DNA of 64,000 bases from Candidatus Gastranaerophilales bacterium (GTDB taxonomy: Bacteria; Cyanobacteriota; Vampirovibrionia; Gastranaerophilales; Gastranaerophilaceae), in contig CALURG010000002.1 of the NCBI GenBank assembly GCA_944323115.1, positions 1 through 64,000 on the forward strand, given 5' to 3'. Shown here piece after piece: positions 29,301 through 37,135 of this stretch. Under the pieces are notes generated by a model. It made no database searches. It had not been told where the DNA came from and was given only the letters and a program-made list of their open reading frames with translations. A program made the translations under genes and the position numbers. The first letter of the stretch is position 1. Every line of letters starts with the position of its first letter.

Positions 29301-32300
29301 CTCCGGTAAAAGCATTGTATGTAGAGCCTATTCTTGCCCAAGATTGACCTGAGAGATTTATGTCGGCCATAAGTATATACTTGCCGTCCATATCGTTTTT
29401 GATATTTTTAAGATCATTGGCTGTTTTTATGACAGTGTAGCCTTGAGCAATTGCTTCTGCCTCTGTCAGTACACCTGTTTCAGGAGCAGCAGTTGTTTGT
29501 GACACTGTAGAAGTGTTTGATGTGTAGTCGCCAAGACCGATAACTCTGGCAAAATCGCCTTCGGCTGTGACTTCAAATTTTGAGCCCATTTCTGTAGAAG
29601 CAGTGTGTTCGAGTTTCAGGGTATGGTAGTCTCTGCCTTCTTCGTCAACCGCAGCAACGAGTGAGGCTGTGACGCCGATACCGCTTGTGTTGATTTCGTT
29701 GACAATCTGCTGTAGAGTTTTGCCTTCAGCGTTGAATTTTGTATCTTTAATGGTAATGCTGCCGGATGTGAAGGTGTTTGACTCGTTTTCTGCATAATCG
29801 TAAACACGCAGATTGGACTGGATAGTCGTTGTAAATTCCGGAGCTTCGCCTTCAAACTCTGTTGAACCTGTGACCTGGAGCTTGCTATCTGTTCCCATGA
29901 CAATAGTCCAGTTTCCGGAAGTTGTACCTGTAGCGGTAGAACTACCTGATCCTTTTGATACCTGCCACAACAAGACAGGTTCTTCACCATCACCTTTATA
30001 CCATATAGTATCATCAAATTCAGTCGGTAAAGAACTTGAATAAGCAAGGCTACTGGAGGTAGTGTTTGCAGCTACAGATTCTATTTCGGGTATAGCATCA
30101 TAGCTGCCGTTGTTTACGTATTTGCCTTGAATTGAATCGATATTTTTGTCAATAGTATATGCAAATTGATTATAATTACTGTTTGTATCACCACTGTACG
30201 CAGTATTGCTATATCCATTATAAATACGTGTTCCTGAATCTATATATGATATAAATCCGCCAACATCTTGTAGCTCTTTTGCACTTATGTTGCCATCAAC
30301 GTAGCAGTTATTTATGTTTGTATCTTCTGCACTTGCTATAAACCCTCCAATATCCCCGCTATTATATTCATATATGTTATTACTGTTGATTGTTCCTTGA
30401 TAGAATGATTTGCTAATTGTTGAGTGTGAAGCTGTACGTACAAAACCGCCTGCATTCCTAAAACCTGATAATGTACCTGTTGCATAAGAATTTGATATAC
30501 TTCCACTAGTAGAAATACTATCCACCAATCCACCAGCACTAGTATTTGCTCCCGAACTAGTTGTAATAGCAGTTATGTTTACTGAAGACCAGCAAGAATC
30601 TATTTCTGTGTCAGTACCTTCATGTATTAATCCGCCAGCACTGTATGCAGTAATGTTACCAGTAGTATAACAATTGGTTATTTTGGCATGATCCATACTT
30701 GTTGCCAAAACGCCTGCATCACCATCGATAGTAATATTTGCATCTGTTATACCCAGATTTCGAATTTCTGCTTTAGCATTAGTTTCGCTATATCCAGATG
30801 TGCTAAACAAGGCATTGTTTATATTTTTTATTTCATATCCGTTTCCATCAAAAATGCCTATAAAATCTTCAATAGTTACCCAATCATAACCTGACAAATC
30901 AATATCATTCATAAGAATGTATTTTCCTGTTATGGACAGACAAGGTATAACTTCTGAATCTTTATTTTCTCTTATTCTATCTAAATCATCTGCTGTTTTT
31001 ATTATTGTATAGCCTTGTGCAATAGCTTCTTCTTCTGTCAGTCTGGTTACGGCATTTATAAAAGTACCCGTTTGAGCAGGTCCAATACTGTTTGTTTTGT
31101 TCTGAAATTCTGATTCTGATGCAAACTCATCTATACTTATGTCAACTGGATTACCCACAGCATTTTCTTGCTGAGTTTTATCCGTTATGTTTATTATGTT
31201 GTTATATGAGTTAATACCGCTTTCATTATACGTATAGCCGACAAAAGCACCTGTATATGAACTTCCTGTGACTTTTCCTGCTGCAATACTTTCATCAAAG
31301 TGATTCATTTTAGTATTGCCAACAAATCCGCCTACATAGTAATTGCCTGTGACATTTACTTCTGAACGGATATTTTCAAATAATGATCTTTTTGATGAAC
31401 CTATTATGCCGCCAATAGAATTTTGACCATTAACATTTCCGGAAAAATAAGAATTAGTAATTTCGCTCCAGCTGTCAGATTCTTCATCTCTGCCGGCAAG
31501 GACACCGACATTGTTTCCACCTGTAATGTTTGCGTTTTCTATGCCTAAATTTTTTATTGTTGCTTTGTTTAATTTTGAAAACAGGCCAACGTAATCTTCA
31601 TCAGGTGTATTAATAGTCAAATTTTTGATTGAATATCCGTTACCATCTAAAGTACCTTTAAATTCGCCAAGAGGTGTCCAATCTACTCCGGATAGGTTGA
31701 TATCATTCATGAGAATGTATTTTCCGGATAGATTATCATTTATTTTTTGCAAGTCACTTACACTCTCAATAACAGTGTAGCCTGCATTAATTGCTTCATC
31801 TTTAGTCATACGGATATATTCCGGTGCATCAATAGGTGTAGTTGTATCGGATGTACCTATCTGGGCTGTTGTTGTGTCTCCGCCAATCACTGTTGAAAAG
31901 TTACCTGATTCCGATGTAAAGTTTATTGCTTTTGCACCTGTCTGGGTATTTGCCAGCACAAATTTTCCGTCGCTGTTCAGGTAGGCTTCTACGCCTGTGA
32001 AGCTTGAATATCCGTTTATTGTGTTCATTGCAGAACCCAACGTTCCGGAAAGCTGCATTTTTTGTCCGTTTATATAAATAACTGAACTTTCAATTGCAGT
32101 GCTTGTTGACAGGCCGGTTTTTGATGCGGTCATTGTTGTTTTTGTACCGCCCAGAATTTCTCTTATTCCGCCTTCTGTCTGGAATGCGGCCGTACCGGTA
32201 ACTTGTGTAAAGTTTGATGAGCCGGCTTCAATATTTATTGAGTGTGAACCGGTTTTTGTATTTGTAAATACAAGTTTACCGTCTTTTATTGCAGCTGTTA

Positions 32301-34671
32301 CGCCTGTTTCTGCACTATATTCATTGATTTTGTTTACTGCTTCGGAGAGTGTTCCGTCTTCCAGTGTAATCTGGTAGCCGTTTATTTTGATTGTACCGCC
32401 TGTGATTGCGTCTCCTGCCGAAACATTGTACGCACCGGTCAATGTCGATTTGTCGCCGACTTTTCCCACTGTCGCCGTTGCTGCACTTTGTGCTTTTGAA
32501 ATAAATCCAGCAACCGATGCAAAATCTGATGTACCGGATTCTATATATATTGTGTAATCTGGGCCGGTTTTGTTTGCCTGTAAAACAACATTTCCGTCTT
32601 TCAGGTATGCGTTTACGCCTGTCTGGTCTGTATATGAGTTTATTTTTTGTATAGCGGAATTTATGTTTCCTGCGTCAATCTGAATGGTTACGCCGTTAAT
32701 CATAAACGAGCCGGCACTCACTGCTGTGCTTCCGCTTACGTTTGTTGAGCCTGTCATAGAAGTGAACTGATTTACGTCAGAACCAGGAGAAAGCACGCCT
32801 GTGTTCATTACATTTGATGTAAGGCCTGCTTTTTCAGTAAAGTTGGTTGCACCTGCCTGTATTGTTATATCAAAATCAGCACCTGCGTTATTTTGTTCAA
32901 TTTTAAAATAGCCGTCAGCTGTAATACTTGCAGTCAGTCCTATACCTGCATCTGTAATCTTTTGTGCGATACTTTCTTTTGTATCGCTTGCTGTTACGTC
33001 AATTGTTGCCGAAATTGTTTCAAACAGTGCTGTTTTTCCGTCGTCTGATACTTTATTTGTTGAAATTGTGAACGAGCCTTCAGTGAATCCGCTGTTTGGC
33101 ACTACAGTTGTTCCGAGCAAGTATGAATTTTCTGCATCTTTTGATGTGGTGTTGCTTACGTTCGATGTCATTCCGACGTAATTTGTAAAGTTTGATGAGC
33201 CTGCTTCAACTGAAATATCAAACTCTGCACCTTTTTGTGTTTGTCTGATAACCAGATGGCCATTTACAATTTCTGCTGTAAGGCCTGTTTGGACTGTATT
33301 GCCTTCTTCATCAATATAAGAACCTTTTGTCTGGTTTTTGATTTTTTCGATGATTGAATTTACCGTATCTGAGCTTGTGACTTCAATAGTTACGGTTTGC
33401 ATTTCGTGAGAGACATTGCCGTGTTCATCGATTTTGTTAAATGAAATATTGAAGTTTCCTGCTGTGAATTTGCCTGAGGATACAGAATCGGTACCTTTTA
33501 CAGAACCGTTTTGGCCCGTAAGTGTTACGTATGAGCCGTCAGAACCCATTACAAGATTCGAGGTGTTCATTACACCGCCTACCGTAAAGCCTATGGCATT
33601 TGTGAAGTTTGATGTACCTTTTTCAACTAGTATATCAACTTCTCCGGTTTGTGATGCAACAAATACAAGTTTTCCGTCCTCAAGTTTTGCGCCCACATTG
33701 TCTGCTGAGGCGGAGTTTATATCCGCCATCAGTGAGCCGATTGTTGTAGTGTCCGTGATTTCAAATGATGCACCGTTTATATAGAAGTTTCCTTCTGTAA
33801 CGGTCAATCCCATCAATGAGGTAAAGTTTGATGTTTGTGATGTAATAGCAATTGATTTTCCTGCATCTCCCGAAATAACAAGTCTGCCGACTGCTTCTCC
33901 GTTGCTGTCATATTCCGCAGTTTCGATAGATGCGTTGTATCCTGCATTTTTGATTTTTTGTATCAATGTACCGATTGTATCATTTTCGGCATCTACTGTG
34001 ATTGTTGCTGAGCCAAGATTGAATGAGCCGCTTGTTACACCCAATTCGGAAAGTTTCAGGCTCTCTTTTATATCCTGGCGGTTTGTTTTGATTGCATTAT
34101 TTGCAACGTCGTATATGCCTGCAAACAGGTCTGTGACTTTTGTATTCTTTGTTACATTGCCGCCTACCAGCACTTCACTTTTCAGTACTGATGTCGTTGC
34201 TATCTGCGTAACATCAAGTGTTATTTCCTGAATGTTTGTGTTTTTGTCGTTTACTGTAACATTGACCTTGTCATTGGATGTGCCTTTGTTTCCGTCAAGG
34301 TAGATGTCCGGATCTTTGTTTGCGGAATTCGGGTTCTTTAGGCTTTCTATGTATTTGTCCAGTGATGAAACTGTGCTGCTGTAGCTTTTTTTAAGGCTGT
34401 TTATTGTAGTGATTTTGTTTGCGTTGAAAGCGTACTGTTCATTCAGTCTGTCAATTGTATCTTGAAGACTGGCAATTTGTGAGCTGTAAGAGCTGTTTAT
34501 TGAACCTGTGTTGAGCATTCCTCCCTGTAAAGCCGCAAGTGTATTTTCGATAGAAGATTTTTGCTCCAAAAGAGTATTCAAAGATTGTGTCCTTTTGGAC
34601 ACCAGCTGCGAAATTAATGCACTTACAGAGGTATTTGTAGAACCTCCGAGATTTCCTATTGAAATGTTCAT
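20314..34671 (-). CDS. Giant FliD-like protein with flagellin-IN and GLUG modules
   Basis: One uninterrupted frame of 4,785 codons encodes a protein of roughly 0.5 MDa. The N-terminus (1 to about 165) is FliD-like: SIGNLGGSTNTSVSALISQL, then a coiled coil and a T-rich strand region. Then come many repeats ending in GTSNFT-x-x-x-GF that match the flagellin-IN motif; seven or so lie between about 200 and 960. Seven GLUG blocks, with their linker YILMNDIDLSG centred near residues 985, 1252, 1765, 2253, 2735, 3272 and 3624, alternate with further IN units. More IN units lie at about 3945-4480. The C-terminus (about 4487-4785) is FliD_C-like with a final coiled coil (LAKLEEQYRFINEAIANLNS). No Sec signal is present, consistent with flagellar type III export. 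The Shine-Dalgarno is weak. It is the upstream neighbour of fliD. Confidence 0.93.
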   Translation of the reverse strand: MNISIGNLGGSTNTSVSALISQLVSKRTQSLNTLLEQKSSIENTLAALQGGMLNTGSINSSYSSQIASLQDTIDRLNEQYAFNANKITTINSLKKSYSSTVSSLDKYIESLKNPNSANKDPDIYLDGNKGTSNDKVNVTVNDKNTNIQEITLDVTQIATTSVLKSEVLVGGNVTKNTKVTDLFAGIYDVANNAIKTNRQDIKESLKLSELGVTSGSFNLGSATITVDAENDTIGTLIQKIKNAGYNASIETAEYDSNGEAVGRLVISGDAGKSIAITSQTSNFTSLMGLTVTEGNFYINGASFEITDTTTIGSLMADINSASADNVGAKLEDGKLVFVASQTGEVDILVEKGTSNFTNAIGFTVGGVMNTSNLVMGSDGSYVTLTGQNGSVKGTDSVSSGKFTAGNFNISFNKIDEHGNVSHEMQTVTIEVTSSDTVNSIIEKIKNQTKGSYIDEEGNTVQTGLTAEIVNGHLVIRQTQKGAEFDISVEAGSSNFTNYVGMTSNVSNTTSKDAENSYLLGTTVVPNSGFTEGSFTISTNKVSDDGKTALFETISATIDVTASDTKESIAQKITDAGIGLTASITADGYFKIEQNNAGADFDITIQAGATNFTEKAGLTSNVMNTGVLSPGSDVNQFTSMTGSTNVSGSTAVSAGSFMINGVTIQIDAGNINSAIQKINSYTDQTGVNAYLKDGNVVLQANKTGPDYTIYIESGTSDFASVAGFISKAQSAATATVGKVGDKSTLTGAYNVSAGDAITGGTIKINGYQITLEDGTLSEAVNKINEYSAETGVTAAIKDGKLVFTNTKTGSHSINIEAGSSNFTQVTGTAAFQTEGGIREILGGTKTTMTASKTGLSTSTAIESSVIYINGQKMQLSGTLGSAMNTINGYSSFTGVEAYLNSDGKFVLANTQTGAKAINFTSESGNFSTVIGGDTTTAQIGTSDTTTPIDAPEYIRMTKDEAINAGYTVIESVSDLQKINDNLSGKYILMNDINLSGVDWTPLGEFKGTLDGNGYSIKNLTINTPDEDYVGLFSKLNKATIKNLGIENANITGGNNVGVLAGRDEESDSWSEITNSYFSGNVNGQNSIGGIIGSSKRSLFENIRSEVNVTGNYYVGGFVGNTKMNHFDESIAAGKVTGSSYTGAFVGYTYNESGINSYNNIINITDKTQQENAVGNPVDISIDEFASESEFQNKTNSIGPAQTGTFINAVTRLTEEEAIAQGYTIIKTADDLDRIRENKDSEVIPCLSITGKYILMNDIDLSGYDWVTIEDFIGIFDGNGYEIKNINNALFSTSGYSETNAKAEIRNLGITDANITIDGDAGVLATSMDHAKITNCYTTGNITAYSAGGLIHEGTDTEIDSCWSSVNITAITTSSGANTSAGGLVDSISTSGSISNSYATGTLSGFRNAGGFVRTASHSTISKSFYQGTINSNNIYEYNSGDIGGFIASAEDTNINNCYVDGNISAKELQDVGGFISYIDSGTRIYNGYSNTAYSGDTNSNYNQFAYTIDKNIDSIQGKYVNNGSYDAIPEIESVAANTTSSSLAYSSSLPTEFDDTIWYKGDGEEPVLLWQVSKGSGSSTATGTTSGNWTIVMGTDSKLQVTGSTEFEGEAPEFTTTIQSNLRVYDYAENESNTFTSGSITIKDTKFNAEGKTLQQIVNEINTSGIGVTASLVAAVDEEGRDYHTLKLEHTASTEMGSKFEVTAEGDFARVIGLGDYTSNTSTVSQTTAAPETGVLTEAEAIAQGYTVIKTANDLKNIKNDMDGKYILMADINLSGQSWARIGSTYNAFTGELNGNGHRIVGLRSSGSYDASGLFAALDGATVKNLYMSNTRITGSVNSAAGAIAGIAMGGTVIDNVITSQTSISLTDTDNVYVGGLVGLVVSSPDTSGPQLTISNVVSTSTTILVNANTPSSCVGGILGGTDGSEAVVDNVMSYATRLTGEIAGGIVGFGINTTVTDSLVAGSFNPIAEDGTINPSYVRYKGAIFGQSSNSTADNVIIGLTTSTTTTTYNLTDPTGNDLNSSTFTNFVLKTITELQANPQESFASLLETGEWYIASGATQACPISIYPVFSPGTVVISASEALRGGTTVTESMLNSGYISQNASETETVKISFNRNGVESSFEVTINSGESLTTAIEKINAAANGAVTLSVKDGKLVVEGASNVSDITVRSTGDFDSFYGLSQISLSNAWTEETGGMTIKTEANLPASGSNNGILIGENTMITESEALAQGYTLIESVSDLQNIQNNLSGKYILMNDIDLSSLGTLSDSLINGVFTGEFNGNGYTISGLSIGTSDNKAAGSETTEGGKAVGLFRESDGAVFKNVKIDNATLYFSGSGGALVGLAKNTEISNVLVDNSYVSGGDAIGHAAGGIAAAIIDSTITNSSVQNTTVSADIAGGLVGISTVDTDSSTGSSVISNSNTNNVSVMGLTTVGGFIGQIESGDTITRSYSANSTVISLFTEAGAAVGGFIGYNAGDISHSYAASNTIGYLNSDSIVGGFIGENADSTDVNNIYTTSSIAISSSGSYMGAVIGINRNDNGDETSGYWDSSLNSGLNAVGSNYGPVTFKDISEFNPENPEYWDTTGTLPTLKDVGYTDPTKVTNEGTQVSAGSIIINGHNISISGGSIEDVIDQINAESSTTGVVASLNSENKFMLQNADGSSTSIEIQRGSSNILKVTGIKPTVASDIFSNSGQQIGSSPVLTSKLTEEEAIAEGYTVLKTAQDLQNIANNLSGKYILMNDIDLSGIDWNPLGEFTGELNGNGFAIENLTINKTVTSTDNSYIGFFSKLGDGSLVTDITFENASVTVNGNQTIPSSVGVLAGSALADEEGGSFVIRNVAASGNMELSGNMFAGGLVGSISSTTNASGIQQSSASVNINYTEINGATSLSSIGGLVGGNSGARVVNNYADGKITMNTATKTTYAGGLAGYDYGGYYYNNYTNNGSITLNSSNTSTSAKTYKGSFIGFSDLAGRYVGNYYYQNSSSDKAVGSVTTTDVTGITHLTQSMLSSNDLKSIFAGWDQSAWDFSTTTSNGMPVLNRDVGATKISSGTIVINDQTIYLEGGYINDVIEQINNESAHTGVVASINSQGRVVFEYLSGSTETLRIGAGSSNFVEITGTATKNEQGGGGTSDAPTILKGGNTLTGDTIVGETTIKFGKIGNEFTVSTTSSDATINDLVDLINQKTAESGIFAEIIDGKFVMSRVSGTAEPIYSDLVISDATGNFGKITGLKEYKATAPLFTPLTREEAEAQGYTIIDSVSDLKNIKNNLRGKYILMADIDLSGTTWTPIGSRTSGFKGTLDGNGYTIKNLKISKTVNDQEANSTVGLFARTENGSMIKNLTIEGATVKGGNNTGVVAGTLYGNAYNIKVTGVNVTGWTQTGGAFGAVGSGGKAEYIYVEGTVQGYNNDGGVSGGNSGTIKYAYSDTDVTGTADGGTGVGGIVGFNNAGGIISNAFAKGKLSGQGSVGGIAGYNGVSSENSNNGTIEYSYAETTFTNVGNGLVGSFRTGSTIRNSYWNTQISGKTSAGQTGTNVKGLTTSQAGDASNFTGWSSSIWTFENGKPELLAFSGTTKENYEKTQGVKGYDPTDLDPIYKLTEEEAIALGYTVIKTSADLQNINNNLSGKYILMNNIDLSGVDWTAIGGSKDNPFTGELNGNGFTISNLTINETTIDSGVGLFGNISGATIKNVKIENASVTASETGTDNYVGILTGNAGSGSIIEDVTIVNSTMQADATFVGAIAGSAGDGTIINKVNVENVTIGSNNGVAGAGVIIGFGTSVKITNSIITNSDMNISIGYVSGNIAGAVYESEISNVYVNSNITSGAVASGALVGAISGGHIDHIFYDGQFSEALIGGIGENTYGYAFISDIYYSSSSGITSTFPSSVSYENYAIIDTDTVKTYNGNNSVFSSWNQNIWNISGTTPKLDYNSIFDNHTRPAAGNSLYKTEIPPQYAGSGKTFTISSGNGIEVSVNITQGMTLGDLIEAINADGDYIASFDENGRFVVTTVQGGIMDMEFGGTSGLDKYLGLAQEEVLGEDEISSTTGTADEYSTLTGTNNITGNVSFSAGDFSITVDGNTVNFDVLEGESLTSVINKINASGLGVSASIQDGKLVLTAQNPGAVDISLKDGTSNFAEIAGFINGGGIQLVGVDKGVLSTYTSANTAQSAQNSGISAGDFFVHLTDTNGNITDTVKITIGKNEKIDSIIEKINNSGLGVTASINDSGKMVITRNSSETAGGVLVTKGSSDFTNKIGFTSGGYQSATTQYGSQTSIVAPNSVSTSKRFTEGDFIISVEDNGTVKDYTIDIESTDSIYDVIDKINAANTGVTASLNSNNKLVLTKDADTGEGSISISKGSSDFTTVLGFTTGGVYNGTHESGVAASHTVLTSDKLSVSSKATMASMGINGGTFRINGVDITIKETDTIEDVIGRINSVFNSAIYDDIAVTAEFKNNQIVLTTKNASSNARIEIEAGSTNFTEVVGFTDYSSRNNVVDMGQNANFNIKIGNDTVGTDYDIALDLKDITNDNIYNGNNLIYLDKNGKVVANENQAAITIEIKKTGETTIKIGQNLLDASLVELNKFVANFNKAMISSENAILSDDADFAKIINNVKAALTDDVADMRKIQQQLADIGITVDIKGGENSNMGTVRIYLDKQKYTDAFYADSQHVMDLLIGKETVVGVEDGVLTRLNNVLYPEVNNNNGYFNSTPRVLSAVQKELKREITRTTFELNELRLAVSGTPATDGLSEYLAKLEEQYRFINEAIANLNSQYATSVTRLILNQNNPGFNPIVQ
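22870..31810 (-). repeat. Seven GLUG-repeat blocks within the giant FliD-like gene
   Basis: Each block opens with almost the same linker, for example LTEEEAIAQGYTVIKT, then DLQNIxNNLSGKYILMNDIDLSG, then a G-x-L-N/D-G-N-G-Y/F stretch. A run of GLUG-type units follows (for instance VGLFSKLNKATIKNLGIENA and GGNNVGVLAG). Between blocks are flagellin-IN-like modules such as AGSIIINGHNISISGG with a GSSN-containing end. GLUG units are known from bacterial surface adhesins and IgA-type peptidases and are predicted to form beta-solenoids. The regular alternation points to duplication of a combined unit. Confidence 0.85.
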
Positions 34672-34972
34672 TTCGGCTCACAAAATCTTTTATCTACTAC
34701 AACACATACATAGTATATCATATTGATATCTATATTGCAAGGTCTTACTATATAAATGCCCTATATTTTTAAATTATAACAATAGTGTTAATTCCTGACA
34801 ATTGCTTAAAATGCTTTTGTGATGTGTTTTTACGTTGATTTTAAATGTAAAAATGACACTAAAATTTTTACAAAAATTAAAGTTTATTTTATAGATTTTG
34901 TCAGAGCCACCTCTGACATCTTTTTGTGACTTAAAATCAACAAATAAATTTGTGTAAGAAAAAATTTACATT
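34672..34972. other. Divergent intergenic region, giant fliD-like gene / bamA
   Basis: This 301-bp AT-rich spacer separates two divergent genes and must hold both promoters. It contains a perfect 9-bp inverted repeat, TGTAAAAAT (34846-34854) and ATTTTTACA (34864-34872), which could be an operator, and a terminator-like hairpin listed separately. I could not assign -10/-35 boxes with confidence, and no sigma-28-like box was recognised. Confidence 0.5.
34899..34918 (+). terminator. Terminator-like hairpin upstream of bamA
   Basis: TGTCAGAG (34899-34906) and CTCTGACA (34911-34918) form a perfect 8-bp stem with a 4-nt loop, followed by TCTTTTT. In form it is a Rho-independent terminator reading toward bamA, yet no plus-strand gene precedes it. 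It may be a leader attenuator of the bamA transcript or mark the end of an unseen small RNA. Confidence 0.55.
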
Positions 34973-37048
34973 TTGAACATTTTTATATTTAGAGGTTATA
35001 ATTTTTATAAGGAAGTATTAGAGATAGGAATTCCAACAATTTCTGTTGTTAAGTATAAACTAGCGGTTATATCTTTTATTGCACTCGGAGTAATGTTTGT
35101 TCAAACATATCCTGCGAGTGCTGCTTGGGATGTTGGCGGTTTTTGGAACAAAAATGTAAAATCAAGGTTCAAAAAAGACAAACAACCTGAGCCTGAAAAT
35201 ACTACTGTGCCTGCACAAGAAGATACTCTCTGGGACAAAATAGCTCCCGATGAAAATACGCAAAATCTCGAAGTTGAAAAAACTCAGGTTCAAGATACAG
35301 ATATTAAAATTAAGTCAATTGAAATATCAGGAAATAATCTTGTTACTGACGAAGAAATTTTGCAGGCTATGACTCTTCATGAGGGTGATCCGTACAGTGT
35401 TGAAGCTGTTCAGCAGAATCTTAAGGCTATTTATGAAATCGGTTATTTTACCGAAAAAATGAGAGCTATTCCTAAAAAAATTGATGACAAAAATATCAGT
35501 CTGAAAATTATTGTTGAAGAAAACGTTCCTATTACTGATTTTACAATAACCGGCAATAATTCCATTGCCACAGGTGATTTGCTTCAAATTTTGGATTCTC
35601 TTGTCAATAAACCGCAAAATATCATTAAAATAAACGCTGCAATTGAGGAGATACAAGATTATTACGCAAGTCAAGGGTATATACTTGCAAGAGTCACAAG
35701 TATAACCGATGACCCTGATGGTGTTGTCAATGTTACTATTGACGAAGGTAAAATCGGTTCTATTATTATTGAAGGCAACAAAAAGACTAAGGAGTTTGTT
35801 GTCAGGAGAAACATACTTACACAACCCGGAACAATATATAATGAGAACCTTATAAAACAAGATTTGATGCGTCTTTATGGCACTCAGGCTTTTAAAGATG
35901 TTAAAAGAACAATTGAACGGGATGAAGAGAACCCCGATGTTTATGATGTAACTATACATCTGGAAGAACAAAGAACCGGTACTATTTCTATAGGCGGCGG
36001 TCTTGATACGGCTACAGGTTTGTTTGGTACAGGCGGATTTACTGAAAACAACTTCAGAGGAATGGGGCAGAGAATTTCTTTGAGTGTATTGGCTGGTACC
36101 GGTATTGTTATGGCTGACAGTTCAATGTTAAACAGAGCGAACTTGCAGGCTGAAATCAGCTGGTTTGAGCCTAAGCTCAAAGGGACTGACAATTCTTTAA
36201 TGGTTAAAGCTTTCGGACGTGACTTTGCCAGCTATCAGATTCCTCTTGCTGTTGAACAAAGATTTGGTGTCGAAGCTACAATATCACGTGCTTTTATCAA
36301 TTTCCCTCATCTTACGGGTGCTTTTAGTGTAGGCTTGGAAAATGTCCATGTTAAAGAAGGCGACGGAAATCAAATTGCAAATCTTTATGCCGCTCACAAT
36401 ATTCCTATCTCTGAACGTGCAAAACAACTGCAAGGCGGTTTATTCCTGTCTCTTTCTCCAAGTTTGATTTATGATACAAGAAACAGTTCTACTTTGCCGA
36501 GAGAAGGTGTTTTTGCAAATGTAAGATTTGACGAAATGCTTGCTTTGGACGGATTTGAAAATACCTTCGGAAAACTCAGCGGCGGCATTAAGAGATACTA
36601 TCCTGTAGGTAAAAAATCTTCTGTCTCTCTTGCTTTCAGAGCCGGCGGTAAAATTCACGGCGATATGCCTGAAGTAATGGCTTACCGCTTGGGTGGTCCT
36701 TATACTGTTAGAGGTTTTAGAATGAGCGGTATTGGTACCGGTTCAGGATTTATGATGGGACAGGCTGAATTCCAAACACCGATTCCATTTATTGACAGAC
36801 TTACGGATGCTAAATTCTTAGACAACATAAGAATTGCTGCATTTGTTGATGCCGGTGAAATATACGGATCTACTGTTACCAATGTTATTTACAACAGGCC
36901 TATTCACGCAATTACGGCAGGTGTTGGTGTAAGAGTTTTTGTACCGGGTGTCGGACCTTTGAGTATAGACTGGGGCTATCCGCTTACAGGTGTTCCTGAC
37001 GGCACTTCAAAAGGTGCGTTTACTTTCGGTGTAGGCGAATTTTATTAG
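34973..37048 (+). CDS. bamA: Outer-membrane assembly protein BamA/Omp85
   Basis: BamA-type proteins insert beta-barrel proteins into the outer membrane. The protein has a signal peptide (hydrophobic stretch about 28-50, ending ASAAWD), a linker, three POTRA-like domains (about 105-330; for example IKSIEISGNNLVTDEEIL, FTITGNNSIATGDLLQ and IGSIIIEGNKKTKEFVVRRN) and a C-terminal 16-stranded barrel (about 345-691) with the conserved GGPYTVRGFR motif. Three POTRAs fit cyanobacterial-type Omp85 rather than five-POTRA proteobacterial BamA. The start is uncertain: the frame opens at TTG 34973, and AAGGAAG near 35010 may direct a start further in, just before the signal peptide. Confidence 0.9.
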   Translation: MNIFIFRGYNFYKEVLEIGIPTISVVKYKLAVISFIALGVMFVQTYPASAAWDVGGFWNKNVKSRFKKDKQPEPENTTVPAQEDTLWDKIAPDENTQNLEVEKTQVQDTDIKIKSIEISGNNLVTDEEILQAMTLHEGDPYSVEAVQQNLKAIYEIGYFTEKMRAIPKKIDDKNISLKIIVEENVPITDFTITGNNSIATGDLLQILDSLVNKPQNIIKINAAIEEIQDYYASQGYILARVTSITDDPDGVVNVTIDEGKIGSIIIEGNKKTKEFVVRRNILTQPGTIYNENLIKQDLMRLYGTQAFKDVKRTIERDEENPDVYDVTIHLEEQRTGTISIGGGLDTATGLFGTGGFTENNFRGMGQRISLSVLAGTGIVMADSSMLNRANLQAEISWFEPKLKGTDNSLMVKAFGRDFASYQIPLAVEQRFGVEATISRAFINFPHLTGAFSVGLENVHVKEGDGNQIANLYAAHNIPISERAKQLQGGLFLSLSPSLIYDTRNSSTLPREGVFANVRFDEMLALDGFENTFGKLSGGIKRYYPVGKKSSVSLAFRAGGKIHGDMPEVMAYRLGGPYTVRGFRMSGIGTGSGFMMGQAEFQTPIPFIDRLTDAKFLDNIRIAAFVDAGEIYGSTVTNVIYNRPIHAITAGVGVRVFVPGVGPLSIDWGYPLTGVPDGTSKGAFTFGVGEFY

Positions 37049-37135
37049 TATGAATTAGTACATTCCGATATAACAAATGAACTTTATTTCTATTAAAATC
37101 GTTTAACAGTTATGAAAACTACGGAGGATATAATA

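Noticed and set aside
21239-33784. Plus-strand open frames opposite the giant FliD-like gene
   Set aside because: They run antisense to an uninterrupted coding frame with clear protein repeats, lack ribosome binding sites and have the Pro/Ser/Val-rich composition expected of reversed repeat codons.
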